Shown piece by piece: positions 55,601 through 64,000 of a stretch of DNA of 64,000 nucleotides (position 1 is the first letter of the stretch; each line of letters opens with the position of its first letter). The DNA lies in contig OX336392.1 of the NCBI GenBank assembly GCA_946902985.2, positions 465,708,693 through 465,772,692 on the forward strand, written 5' to 3'. Made by a program: the position numbers and the translations under genes. The DNA is from Meconema thalassinum (lineage: Eukaryota; Arthropoda; Insecta; Orthoptera; Tettigoniidae). Under the pieces are notes generated by a model that worked only from the letters and a program-made list of their open reading frames with translations, did not search any database and was not told where the DNA came from.

Positions 55601-56495
55601 GTAATAGAAGACACATACCGTTCCCAGGATTGTTTCTTACTCTGGCGAATAAGAATCCGTGCCTTGGCACGAAATTTCTTAAACGCCACCAAATTGGCCA
55701 TGGTTGGACGCCGACGGTAGTGCTTATGAGCTCGACGACGGTCTCTTATTGCCGCTGCAATATCCTCTGTCCACCAAGGGACGAGTTTGCGACGAGGAGT
55801 CCCAGAAAAGGAGGGAATGGACTCTTCGGCGGCAGCAAGAAGCACATCAGTGATGTGCTGTACCTCGTCATCGACGCTCCGGCAACCAAGATCAACGAAC
55901 ACAGCTCGTTCTTGAAACGAGGGCCAATTTGCCCGCTTAAGAACCCAACGACTGGGGAACTCCACGGGCGTCTGGTGCAGAAGGGTAAGAACGATCGGGA
56001 AATGGTCACTGTCACAGAGGTCGTCGTGTACACACCAACCAAATAGGGGGACCAGCGAACGGCTACACACACTCAAGTCAATGTGTGAGTACGTGCCGTG
56101 CGCTAAGCTAAAATGTGTAGCTTCCCCTGTATTTAATAAGAGATAAATCCAACCCTTGAATTAAGCCTTCTACGTCCCTTCCTCTGGGGCAGGAAGATGG
56201 TGATCCCCATTGGGGGTGATGAGAGTTGAAATCACCCACGAGTAGGAAAGGGACTGGAAGTTGATCAACAAGATCTAAGACGTCCTTAATATCAAGGGGT
56301 TGGTTCGGTGGAAGGTACACGTTACAAACAGTTGTCATAGCAGGCAAGGACACGCGAACTGCTATAGCTTCCAGAGGAGTGGCGAGTGGAAACTCCTCAC
56401 TATAGCAGTCAGAGCGAACGAAGGTACAAACGCCCCCGGAAGCCCGGGCGGCGTCTTGTCGCTCTTTAGAGTATAGTCGGAAACCTCTCAGAACA
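52644..56495 (-). pseudogene. Outer LINE, 3' part: 3' UTR and ORF2 with frameshifts
   Basis: Tail and hairpin at 52,644-52,710, 3' UTR to about 52,950, then ORF2 open for 1,040 codons (52,954-56,076) covering most of the endonuclease C-terminus, RT (YVDDFAL), RNase H and the Cys/His end. A one-base shift near 56,140 separates the endonuclease N-terminal part (56,140-56,495). Compared with the inner copy, a few residues (V-K-L-D) are missing near 54,195. Confidence 0.9.
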
Positions 56496-56797
56496 GATGA
56501 TGATGATAATTGTTGTTTTAAGGGGCCTAACATCGAGGTTATCGGCCCCTAATGAAATGGAATGACGTGAAATGAAAGGATGTAGATAAAAACAACTCAC
56601 TGCCATGGATGAAGCGAAAATGGTGTTTATAAAACAGACAGTGAGCCCCAAAAATTATGCCTTATTTGAATAAAAAGAATAAAAGGCGGATGGTAAAAAA
56701 AAGGATAAAACAAATAAGACATAGGGAACAATACAATACATAACACAATAAAAAACATAAAACAGATTTAACCACAATTAAAAGTCGTAACTACACC

Positions 56798-59700
56798 TTA
56801 AAACTTAAAAAAGTAACCACTCTCCCTCATGAACCGGATGACGAGGTCAGCTGACGGCTCGTCATCACGGAGAATAAGGGAGAGGGTATTAGGCAGTTTA
56901 AGAGTCCTGCGCAGATCGGCCAGATCCACACACTCCAAGAGAAGGTGTGCCACGGTTAGGTGGGCGATGCAAGTACACACAGGAGGATCTTCTCTCTTTA
57001 GCAAGTGGGAGTGCGTAGCAATCCCATGGCCGATCCGGAGTCGACAGAGTACCACAGCTACCTTCCGGAGAGATCGGAAGGAAGATTTCCACACCTTCGT
57101 TGTCTCCTTGATGCCTCTCAGTTTGTTGGGTGGAGGCGTGGCACGCCATGCCTCCTCCCAATGCGACAGGATCGTATGCCGCAACTGAGAGCGCACATCA
57201 CTAGCAGGCACCTTATACGGTAGCGAGGGCAGTGCGACTGCCTCTCTCGCCGCCTGATCAGCAAGCTCGTTTCCCGCAATACCCATGTGGCTAGGAAGCC
57301 ACACAAAGGTCACCCCGGTTCCAGCGTTACGCGAACTGACGAGCAGGTCGTGCACACGCTGGACCAACGGGTGCTTCGGGAAACACACATCGATCGCCTG
57401 CAGCGCACTCAGAGAGTCAGTACACAAAAGAAAGTGCTGGTGATCGTCTGATAACGTGTACCGCAGAGCCTCTAAGATGGCATAGAGCTCCGCTGTGTAC
57501 ACGCTACACGCCTCGGGAAGTGAAAAGAGAAACCGACGATCCTCAACCACAGATGCACAGCCTACTTTCTCGTTTACCCTCGAACCGTCCGTGAATACAA
57601 GCCCTGATCCCGGATACCGTGTCACCACGGACTGGAACAACCTCCGATGGACGGAGGAGTCCGTGTCCGACTTGGGGCCGGTGTGCAGATCCAGGATGAT
57701 ATCAGGGCGAGAGACCATCCACGGAGGGGCCTTGCTAGGTACTCGGACGATACAGGAGACAGAAGGAAATCGGAACTGACGGTATAAGTCATCCAAGCGA
57801 ATCCCCGCCGGCCGAGTGGCTCGGGCGAGCACATCATACAGCCGGCGATTCGGATTGGAAAACAAACATGGATAGCTTGGATGAAGTGGCATCTGTCGAA
57901 TAGTTGCAGCATAGGTCAGCAGTACTTGTTGGCGCCTCAGGTGTAAAGGAGGTACGCCAGCCTCGGCGAGCAAGCTGACGACTGGGCTTGTCCGAAAGGC
58001 ACCCGTCGCCAGCCTCACACCGCCGTGGTGGACACTGTCCAGTTTAACAAGCACTGACTTACGGGCCGAACCATATGCTACACTGCCATAATCTAACCTA
58101 GATAAAATCAGTGACTTATAAAAGCGCAGGAGCACCACGCGGTCCGCCCCCCATGATGTGCCGCTAAGAAACCGCAACATGTTGAGTTTCTTAGCGCAGG
58201 CAGTTTTCAAACACCGCACGTGTGGTTCCCACGTCAATTTCTGATCGAAAAGGAGCCCAAGGAACCGGTACGCAGCAACAACAGGCAAAGCTACATTGCC
58301 CAGATAAAGCTCAGGATCTGGATGGAGGGTGCGCTTTCGGCAGAAATGGACAACCGAGGACTTAGCGGTTGAGAATCGAAAGCCATGCTCCAGTGTCCAG
58401 CGTTCCACTCTCCGAATAGCTTGTTGTAGCTGTCGTTCAGCGACCGCCATATTTTGCGCACTATAATGTAGAGCAAAGTCGTCTACATATAGCGACGGTA
58501 CCACTGCTGGACCAGCAGCAGCGACTATACCGTTTATGGCAATCGCAAATAATGTTACGCTAAGCACCGATCCCTGTGGGACTCCGTTTTCCTGTATATG
58601 ATATTGCGAATATGTCCCCCCTATTCGGACACGGAACAGGCGAAGGGACAGAAAATTCGCAATAAAAACCGGCAAGTTACCTCGGAATTTCCATTGATGC
58701 AGGGTAGAGAGGATGCCGTAACGCCAAGTGGTGTCATAGGCCTTCTCGAGGTCAAAGAAAACAGCGACTAGGTGCTGTCTCCGGAGAAAAGCGTCCTGTA
58801 TGGCAGTCTCCAGGCGTACCAGATGGTCGTTGGTACACCGTGACGCCCTGAAACCACACTGGTATTCAGACAGGAGTCCCCGTTTCTCCAGGACCCACAC
58901 CAGGCGCCGATTGACCATCCTCTCAAAGAGCTTGCACAAACCGTTTGTGAGACAAATAGGTCTGTAACTCCCTGACAATTTGGGATCCTTATCGGGCTTC
59001 AGGATAGGTATAATGATACCTTCCTGCCATTGCGCTGGAAACACACCTTCCAACCAGATACGATTAAACACCCTGAGCAAATAGCGAATGCTCTCATCGT
59101 TAAGGTGTTTAAGCATTTGGTTGTGAATATTATCCGGGCCAGGAGACGTGTCCCTGCAGAGCGCCAGCGCTCCGCGGAGTTCCCACTCCGGAAAGGGCAC
59201 GTTGTACTCCTCCCAAGCGCGGGAAGCAAAACTAAGATGGAAACGTTCCGCTTCGCGCTTCAGGGCCAGGAAGGCAGGGTCATAGTTACCGGAACCGGAT
59301 ATATCCGCAAAATACGAGGCGAGATGGTTTGCAACGCGATAAGGATCTGTAACCAGTTCATTAGCAATGGAAATTCCCGGTACAGTAGAAGATGTCTGAA
59401 TTCCCGAAATGCGTCGCAGTTTAGTCCACACTTGAGAGGAGGGGGTATGTGCCGTAATAGAAGACACATACCGTTCCCAGGATTGTTTCTTACTCTGGCG
59501 AATAAGAATCCGTGCCTTGGCACGGAATTTCTTAAACGCCACCAAATTGGCCATGGTTGGACGCCGACGGTAGTGCTTATGAGCTCGACGACGGTCTCTT
59601 ATTGCCGCTGCAATATCCTCTGTCCACCAAGGGACGAGTTTGCGACGAGGAGTCCCAGAAAAGGATGGAATGGACTCCTCGGCGGCAGCAAGAAGCACAT

Positions 59701-60475
59701 CGGTGATGTGCTGTACCTCGTCATCGACGCTCCGGCAACCAAGATCAACGAATACAGCTCGTTCTTGAAACGAGGGCCAATTTGCCCGCTTAAGAACCCA
59801 ACGACTGGGGAACTCAACGGGCGTCTGGTTCAGAAGGGTAAGAACGATCGGGAAATGGTCACTGTCACAGAGGTCATCGTGTACATACCAGCCAAATAAG
59901 GGGACCAGCGCACGGCTACACACACTCAAGTCAATGTGTGAGTACGTGCCGTGCGCTAAGCTAAAATGTGTAGCTTCCCCTGTATTTAATAGACATAAAT
60001 CCAACCCTTGAAATAAGCCTTCCACGTCCCTTCCTCTGGGGCAGGAAGATGGTGATCCCCAGTGGGGGTGATGAGAGTTGAAATCACCCACGAGTAGGAA
60101 AGGGACTGGAAGTTGATCAACAAGATCTAAGACGTCATGAATATCAAGGGGTTGGTTCGGTGGAAGGTACACGTTACAAACAGTTGTCATAGCAGGCAAG
60201 GACACGCGAACTGCAATAGCTTCCAGAGGAGTGGCGAGTGGAAACTCCTCACTATAGCAGTCAGAGCGAACGAAGGTACAAACGCCCCCGGAAGCCCGGG
60301 CGGCGTCTTGTCGCTCTTTAGAGTATAGTCGGAAACCTCTCAGAACAGTCTCGTGATCAGGTCTGAGGTTTGTTTCCTGTAGGCAGACTATACTCGCCGC
60401 GTATTGGGCAATAAGCTGACGGAGCTCTGTCAAATGCCTGTCATAACTGTTACAATTCCACTGTAACAGTGTCAT
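56798..60475 (-). CDS. LINE ORF2: AP-endonuclease, reverse transcriptase, RNase H
   Basis: 1,225 codons, uninterrupted, from ATG at 60,475. Endonuclease (1-230): LLQWNCNSYDRHL, LQETNLR with the metal-binding Glu, VGDFNSHHPHWGS (~128-140), and SDHFPIV (~205). RT (~470-745): GSYRPICLTN, VFFDLEKAYDT, NGVPQGSVLS, and the catalytic YVDDFAL (~662). RNase H (~955-1085): VFTDGSRVNEKVG, YTAELYAILEAL, CTDSLSALQA, and WLPSHMGIAGNELAD. The C-terminus has a Cys/His cluster, VCTC...H...H...C (~1,160). All catalytic residues are present, so the protein looks functional. It would nick target DNA and reverse-transcribe the LINE RNA there. The first ~45 codons come from the outer LINE and the rest from the inner copy. 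Confidence 0.95.
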   Translation of the reverse strand: MTLLQWNCNSYDRHLTELRQLIAQYAASIVCLQETNLRPDHETVLRGFRLYSKERQDAARASGGVCTFVRSDCYSEEFPLATPLEAIAVRVSLPAMTTVCNVYLPPNQPLDIHDVLDLVDQLPVPFLLVGDFNSHHPHWGSPSSCPRGRDVEGLFQGLDLCLLNTGEATHFSLAHGTYSHIDLSVCSRALVPLFGWYVHDDLCDSDHFPIVLTLLNQTPVEFPSRWVLKRANWPSFQERAVFVDLGCRSVDDEVQHITDVLLAAAEESIPSFSGTPRRKLVPWWTEDIAAAIRDRRRAHKHYRRRPTMANLVAFKKFRAKARILIRQSKKQSWERYVSSITAHTPSSQVWTKLRRISGIQTSSTVPGISIANELVTDPYRVANHLASYFADISGSGNYDPAFLALKREAERFHLSFASRAWEEYNVPFPEWELRGALALCRDTSPGPDNIHNQMLKHLNDESIRYLLRVFNRIWLEGVFPAQWQEGIIIPILKPDKDPKLSGSYRPICLTNGLCKLFERMVNRRLVWVLEKRGLLSEYQCGFRASRCTNDHLVRLETAIQDAFLRRQHLVAVFFDLEKAYDTTWRYGILSTLHQWKFRGNLPVFIANFLSLRLFRVRIGGTYSQYHIQENGVPQGSVLSVTLFAIAINGIVAAAGPAVVPSLYVDDFALHYSAQNMAVAERQLQQAIRRVERWTLEHGFRFSTAKSSVVHFCRKRTLHPDPELYLGNVALPVVAAYRFLGLLFDQKLTWEPHVRCLKTACAKKLNMLRFLSGTSWGADRVVLLRFYKSLILSRLDYGSVAYGSARKSVLVKLDSVHHGGVRLATGAFRTSPVVSLLAEAGVPPLHLRRQQVLLTYAATIRQMPLHPSYPCLFSNPNRRLYDVLARATRPAGIRLDDLYRQFRFPSVSCIVRVPSKAPPWMVSRPDIILDLHTGPKSDTDSSVHRRLFQSVVTRYPGSGLVFTDGSRVNEKVGCASVVEDRRFLFSLPEACSVYTAELYAILEALRYTLSDDHQHFLLCTDSLSALQAIDVCFPKHPLVQRVHDLLVSSRNAGTGVTFVWLPSHMGIAGNELADQAAREAVALPSLPYKVPASDVRSQLRHTILSHWEEAWRATPPPNKLRGIKETTKVWKSSFRSLRKVAVVLCRLRIGHGIATHSHLLKREDPPVCTCIAHLTVAHLLLECVDLADLRRTLKLPNTLSLILRDDEPSADLVIRFMRESGYFFKF

Positions 60476-60511
60476 TGTGTGAACTTAGGGAATAAGTTGG
60501 AGCAGCAAGCT

Positions 60512-62154
60512 ACTCCAACTTTGACTCCGGAGAATCTACAGTCACTACGTCGACTATAATCTCCATGTCCTCAGGCGAGTTCATGGAGTGAATCGACTCG
60601 GTAGATGATTTCCTGGACGCAGTTCGGCGGCGGGGGGATCTCCGTGGGGAGCGCGAAGATCTGGGGGCCGAAACGTCCCCAGGCGCAGAAGCATCCGCAG
60701 GTGTTGGCGCGGATGGCTTCCCCTTTTTTGGAGAAAGGGAATGCGTAGTGCGGGGTCCCTTCTTACCCGCCCCCGGCTCTTTAAGGTATATAGACGGGTC
60801 AGGAGCCGAAGTCCTGACCCTGGTCGACGATGCCGCCTCCGCCGGCTTCGGCGCGGCTTTCGCCGACCGTTTGGATGGGGAGGAAGACTTCGACTTCCTC
60901 CGTCTTCCTCCCGAGTGGGGAGGAAGTCTTCAACTTCCTCCCCTGCTGTGCGGGCGGAGCAGCCTTCGCTCGCACAGCCTTCGTGCTGGCCGAAGGTGGA
61001 GTTGAAGTCACCTTCGGGCTTTCCGTTATAATGTTAGGAGCTGGTTTTGGAACAGGAAACTCAGTTGCAGGTTTCACAGCTGGAACAAAAGATGAGGTAG
61101 CCGGGACCAAATTTGGTATTATGGCTCTATAATCAATCGTTGGAGAAGGCGAAGTCGTGTTACGGTACTTCTTGCGGGCCTCCTGGTAGGTCAGACCATC
61201 CAGGGTTTTGATCTCCTGGATTTTCTTCTCACTCAGGAAGACAGGGCAATTCCTGTCCCGAGGAGAATGAAATCCATGGCAATTAGTGCACTGATAAGGT
61301 GTTGTGCACTCTTCCGCTTCGTGTGGTACCTTACCGCATGTTCCGCAGACGTCAGGGCTCGAGCATCGGGATAACATGTGCCCGAACTTCTGGCACTTAT
61401 AACACCTCATTGGTGGAGGGATATAAGGCCGTACGTCACAACGGTAACTTGTAACCTTGACTTTCTCTGGGAGCACCGAAAGCTCAAAGGAAATAATGAA
61501 AGCACCAGTATCCACGATTTGACCATTGACCTTGCGCGTAATGCGCCGGACATCAGTCACGTGACGGTGCTGCATATCCTCCTTGAGCTCCTCGTCAGTG
61601 TTCAGAATCAGGTCCCGGTGGAAAATAACTCCTCGGACCAGATTCAGGGACGTGTGCTTTTCCACTTTGACGGGAATATCGCCAAAGTGGTCACATTTCA
61701 AAAGTCGTTCAACTTGCTCACCAGTGCTAGTCTTGAGCAACAAGCTACCGTTCCTCATCTTTTGTACTTTCTCAAGCTCACCATAGACACCTTCTATGTG
61801 GCGAGAAAACAAAATACTCTTTACCAGCTTGAAATCACCCCCATCTGTTCTGGTAGCTACCAGAAACTTGGGGGTGTTAGCACCCAGATTTTCACGCACA
61901 GATTGTTCCCAGGGGGTTGATCCCCGTAGGGAATCAAATGTTAAAGACTTGGGTGTAGGACCACCCTGTTTGGGTGTAGGTCCACCCTGGTTGGGGATTT
62001 TTCTTTTGAAACCCATGGCCTGATCATCCTCCCCGAATGCCACCGACATCCGATCACGGACCGTCACAGTAGGCGCTACCCAGCCAGGGCAAGGCCCGCC
62101 TAGCTTGGAAGGCATTGCCCGGGGGTCCGATGTTTTACAATGCCGTATCGGCAT
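60512..62154 (-). CDS. LINE ORF1: RNA-binding protein with three CCHC zinc knuckles, frameshifted near its C-terminus
   Basis: Open from ATG at 62,154 (a second in-frame ATG is at 62,115). A charged N-terminus carries a duplicated QGGPTPK motif. A central domain follows (FDSLRGSTPWEQSVRENL; FLVATRTDGGDFKLVKS), like the RRM-type domain of I-clade ORF1. Three knuckles come next: CYKCQKFGHMLSRC (~249), CGTCGKVPHEAEEC and CTNCHGFHSPRDRNC. An indel near 60,895 diverts the frame to a stop at 60,799. The original frame resumes and runs through an Arg/Ser-rich tail (SRSPRRSPRRRTAS) to TAG at 60,510-60,512, 34 nt before ORF2. The short spacer suggests coupled or reinitiating translation of ORF2. Confidence 0.88.
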
Positions 62155-62651
62155 GTACCCCCTGGCATATACTGGATTTTACAGCTCAGACATTCGGCTG
62201 TGCGGGGACCTGCGTAGTCAGGCGGATACTACTGAACGGGTACATGGCACACCCACCTGTCGGCGCGGCCAAGACCGGAACAGGCTTTCGAGCGTAGTCG
62301 CTAGCGTAAGTGGCCCATCCCCTAACAGCACGCACATATAGAAATTTTGGTTGCCAGACCCTGAAAGCAGTGACGGAAAGAAGTGCGATATAACCTAATG
62401 AGAGTTATACCGCACGGGTGTATGTCTTTTAGAGCTGACTGTCAAACCCTCGAAAGGGGACCGTTCCGAGAAGCCCTTTTAGTCGCCTTTTACGACTGGC
62501 AGGGAGTACCGTGGATGTATTCGCTTCCTCCCACCCACTGGGGGTCCAATTCACAAAACAACGCGGAGTCCTTAAAGTATAGCCAAGGTCGCCTCTTACG
62601 ACAGGCAGGGGATACCGTGGGTGTATTCTAAACCCCCCACCCACAGGGGGA
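62155..62651 (-). promoter_or_regulatory. LINE 5' UTR with tandem head units
   Basis: It should carry the internal promoter of the LINE. Two related units lie about 108 bp apart: one with CCACCCAC...GAATACACCCACGGTATCCC...GTCGTAAGAGGCGAC (62,585-62,651), and one with GAATACATCCACGGTACTCC...GTCGTAAAAGGCGAC (62,475-62,545). The 5' end is defined by the TSD at 62,652. Confidence 0.7.
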
Positions 62652-63892
62652 TAAGGTGTCAGACTTAATGGATGTGGCGATCCAAGATTTGCTGACTCAT
62701 AAGTTGATCTTTCCGTTCAAGGGACACTACTCTTTTCCATTATTTCTGGTGCCAAAAGCAGACGGGAGTGCCCGCATCATTTATGACCTCAGTGCCTGGA
62801 CCCCGTATATTACCATTCCAAAGTTCTCTCTGCGCGGTGCGGCTAGTGCTTTGGCGGCCATCCCGCCAGACGCCCTCGCTATAAAGATAGACTTAAAGTC
62901 AGGATTTTACCAAATCCCACTAAGTGATCGTTCGCAACTCAATTATGGCATATATTATCGGAAGAAGCACTACATCTGGACACGCCTCCCGATGGGCCAC
63001 TCATTGGCTCCATCTATCATGCAGCGGTGGGCTGAAGCCGTCCGAGAAGTTCTCGAAGCCGAGTTTCCTGTCAGAATGGTGCCCTACCTGGACGATTGGC
63101 TCCTGTGGAGTGTGAGTCCCATGCCCGTCGAAGAAATTTTACTCTATCTAAAAGTGGTGTTAGGGATAACTATTAACGAATCCAAAAGTGTTCTGACCCC
63201 TATGCAAGTGATACATTATTTAGGAGTGACAATCAACATTTCGCGAAGCTGTCTTCAACTTCATATATCTTCACAACAACGTACCTTACAAATCCTGCGA
63301 GACATGCATCTCTATACGGACAAACAGATTGAGCAGGCAGCAGGGTACTTAAGCTGGACGTGCTGGGTCATGAACTGGCCCATGTTCGTGCACCGGCACG
63401 TCCTAGCCAGGGAATTTTATTGGCCCCGTAAACTGTTGACCCCCACTCGAGTGCGCGACACCCGGGACATTTCTCTTCGCCTGAATCCTATTGACATTTT
63501 CGTGGATGCCACCCCTCATAGCGTGGCGGCGGTGTGTCCTCGCCGTAATCGTGGATTGGCCCAGGCCTTCGGCCAGCCCGCCACAATCAACCAAGCCGAA
63601 ACAGCGGCAGCACTTCTTGGAGCTTTGTGGATCCTTAAAGACATTCGTGATGAACAGTTTGACCAGATTAATATCTATACTGACTCTAGCGTTGCTAGAT
63701 ACACTTTGATTTCGGGTCGAGGACCCATCCTGTACAGTGTCCATTATATTTTGAGAATGTATATTGATTTGTGAAATAAAGCAGCAGAGCGGGGAATAAA
63801 CCTCGCGTGGCGAAGCATCGCTTCCGCACAGAATCCGGCTGACGCGCCCTCCCGGGCCGTACTCGACGATGTACACGCGTTGCTCCCTTGAC

Positions 63893-63938
63893 TATAAAGG
63901 GAGCGCGCGCCCGGGGGGTCGCGTCAGTTGGTGATGTG
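63893..63938 (+). promoter_or_regulatory. Core promoter repeat at the end of hepadna-like copy II
   Basis: TATAAA (63,893-63,898) and TCAGTT (63,924-63,929) repeat 51,121-51,157, and the identity continues to GATGTG (63,938). After that the sequence is no longer the element (CGGCAAGTTATG...). The tandem therefore ends about 12 nt past the presumptive transcription start. Confidence 0.7.
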
Positions 63939-63953
63939 CGGCAAGTTATGTGG

Positions 63954-64000
63954 TGATGATGATGATGATGATAATTGTTGTTTTAAGGGGGCCTAACATC
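63954..64000 (-). mobile_element. SINE/LINE 3' tail cut by the window edge
   Basis: (TGATGA)n, AATTGTTGTTTTAAGG and the start of the hairpin. It cannot be assigned to LINE or SINE because the window ends in the hairpin. Confidence 0.85.

Larger units (their letters stand above)
52644..62651 (-). mobile_element. I-clade LINE block: full-length LINE with an internal self-insertion, 10 kb
   Basis: The whole block is flanked by TSD TAAGGTGTCAGA (52,632-52,643 and 62,652-62,663), so one LINE inserted into the hepadna-like ORF. Inside, 52,644-56,495 and 56,496-60,347 are two copies of the same 3,852-bp 3' part. The second starts with its own tail at the site ACCTCTCAGAACA. Confidence 0.92.
56496..62651 (-). 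mobile_element. Full-length I-clade LINE sequence, 6,156 bp
   Basis: Order on the minus strand: 5' UTR with a two-unit repeat (62,155-62,651), ORF1, a 34-nt spacer, ORF2, a ~300-bp 3' UTR, the hairpin CATTAGGGGCC...GGCCCCTT, and an (ATC)n tail. RNase H within ORF2, three CCHC knuckles in ORF1 and a short-repeat tail rather than poly(A) place it in the I/Jockey group, most likely the I clade. The 5' portion to 60,347 belongs to the outer insertion and the 3' portion to the self-insertion. Confidence 0.9.
51198..63774 (+). pseudogene. Hepadnavirus-like RT-RNase H ORF, copy II, interrupted by two insertions
   Basis: Three pieces (51,198-51,580; 52,326-52,643; 62,664-63,891) total 1,929 nt, exactly 643 codons, when each insertion and one TSD copy are subtracted. 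The N-terminal ~235 residues are unlike known domains: basic start CRPTHRRRRG, then acidic PDQADDEDWEWW. The RT follows: FPLFLVPKADGS, AIKIDLKSGFYQIPL, RLPMGHSLAPS, VPYLDDWLLW. The RNase H has FVDATP, NQAETAAAL, YTDSSVARY. TGA at 63,772-63,774 (TGT in copy I) cuts off the last ~39 residues, including NPADAPSR. The FVDATP and NPAD.PSR motifs and RT layout resemble hepadnaviral polymerases and the hepadna-like retroelements of insects. A DIRS-type RT is a weaker alternative. No integrase, protease or tyrosine recombinase is visible. Confidence 0.72.

Noticed and set aside
62656..63774. Assignment of the compact RT-RNase H to DIRS elements because of YLDDW
   Set aside because: DIRS elements carry a tyrosine recombinase and different termini; none is visible, and the RNase H motifs FVDATP and NPAD.PSR fit hepadna-like polymerases better. 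Kept as a minor alternative.

Overview
This window is a stack of nested transposable elements from a eukaryotic, most likely insect, genome. There are no bacterial operons, and I see no certain host gene, rRNA or tRNA gene. The content is non-LTR and LTR retrotransposons, SINE-like elements, a protein-primed DNA polymerase of the Polinton/Maverick type, and satellite DNA. A large-genome (orthopteroid-like) insect is my guess from the repeat types only. Almost every element lies on the minus strand; the exceptions are the BEL/Pao and hepadnavirus-like fragments (+).

Layout. (1) 1-27,139: an 11.4 kb segment present twice in direct orientation with a period of 12,244 bp (1-11,389 and 12,245-23,633). 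Each copy holds a type-B DNA polymerase gene (partial at the left edge), a 150-bp satellite, and a decayed I-clade LINE riddled with SINE-like insertions. The second copy continues into the LINE's ORF1 and 5' UTR. (2) 27,140-43,543: a tRNA-derived SINE, then a long SINE-like element split by a 14.5 kb Ty3/gypsy retrotransposon (865-bp LTRs, TSD ATAC). That element has gag, a textbook -1 frameshift signal, an OTU-type cysteine protease domain, aspartic protease, RT, RNase H and integrase. (3) 43,544-48,450: unassigned sequence, several SINE-like insertions (some inside one another) and a BEL/Pao protease fragment. (4) 48,451-64,000: two head-to-tail copies of a very compact hepadnavirus-like RT-RNase H retroelement. 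The repeat period is 2,007 bp once insertions are subtracted. It is interrupted by two SINE-like elements and a 10 kb LINE block. The LINE block holds a full-length I-clade LINE (6.16 kb, intact ORF2) inserted into another copy of itself.

How the parts relate. The I-clade LINE and the SINE-like family share their 3' hairpin and (TGATGA)n tail and have similar 11-13 bp target-site duplications, so the LINE's enzyme most plausibly mobilises the SINEs. Reading each insertion with its TSD gives a relative chronology. Compact RT element tandem, then LINE and SINE hits inside it. In the left part: polymerase/LINE, then SINE hits inside the LINE, then duplication of the whole block by recombination between two SINE copies. 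The gypsy insertion, whose LTRs differ at one visible position in 865, is among the youngest events.

The most noteworthy items are the compact tandem hepadna-like element with its own TATA/initiator in every unit, the OTU-containing gypsy element with an A-AAA-AAC slippery site plus stem, the LINE/SINE tail-sharing system with dimeric heads, and three phase-consistent splice junctions upstream of the polymerase core.
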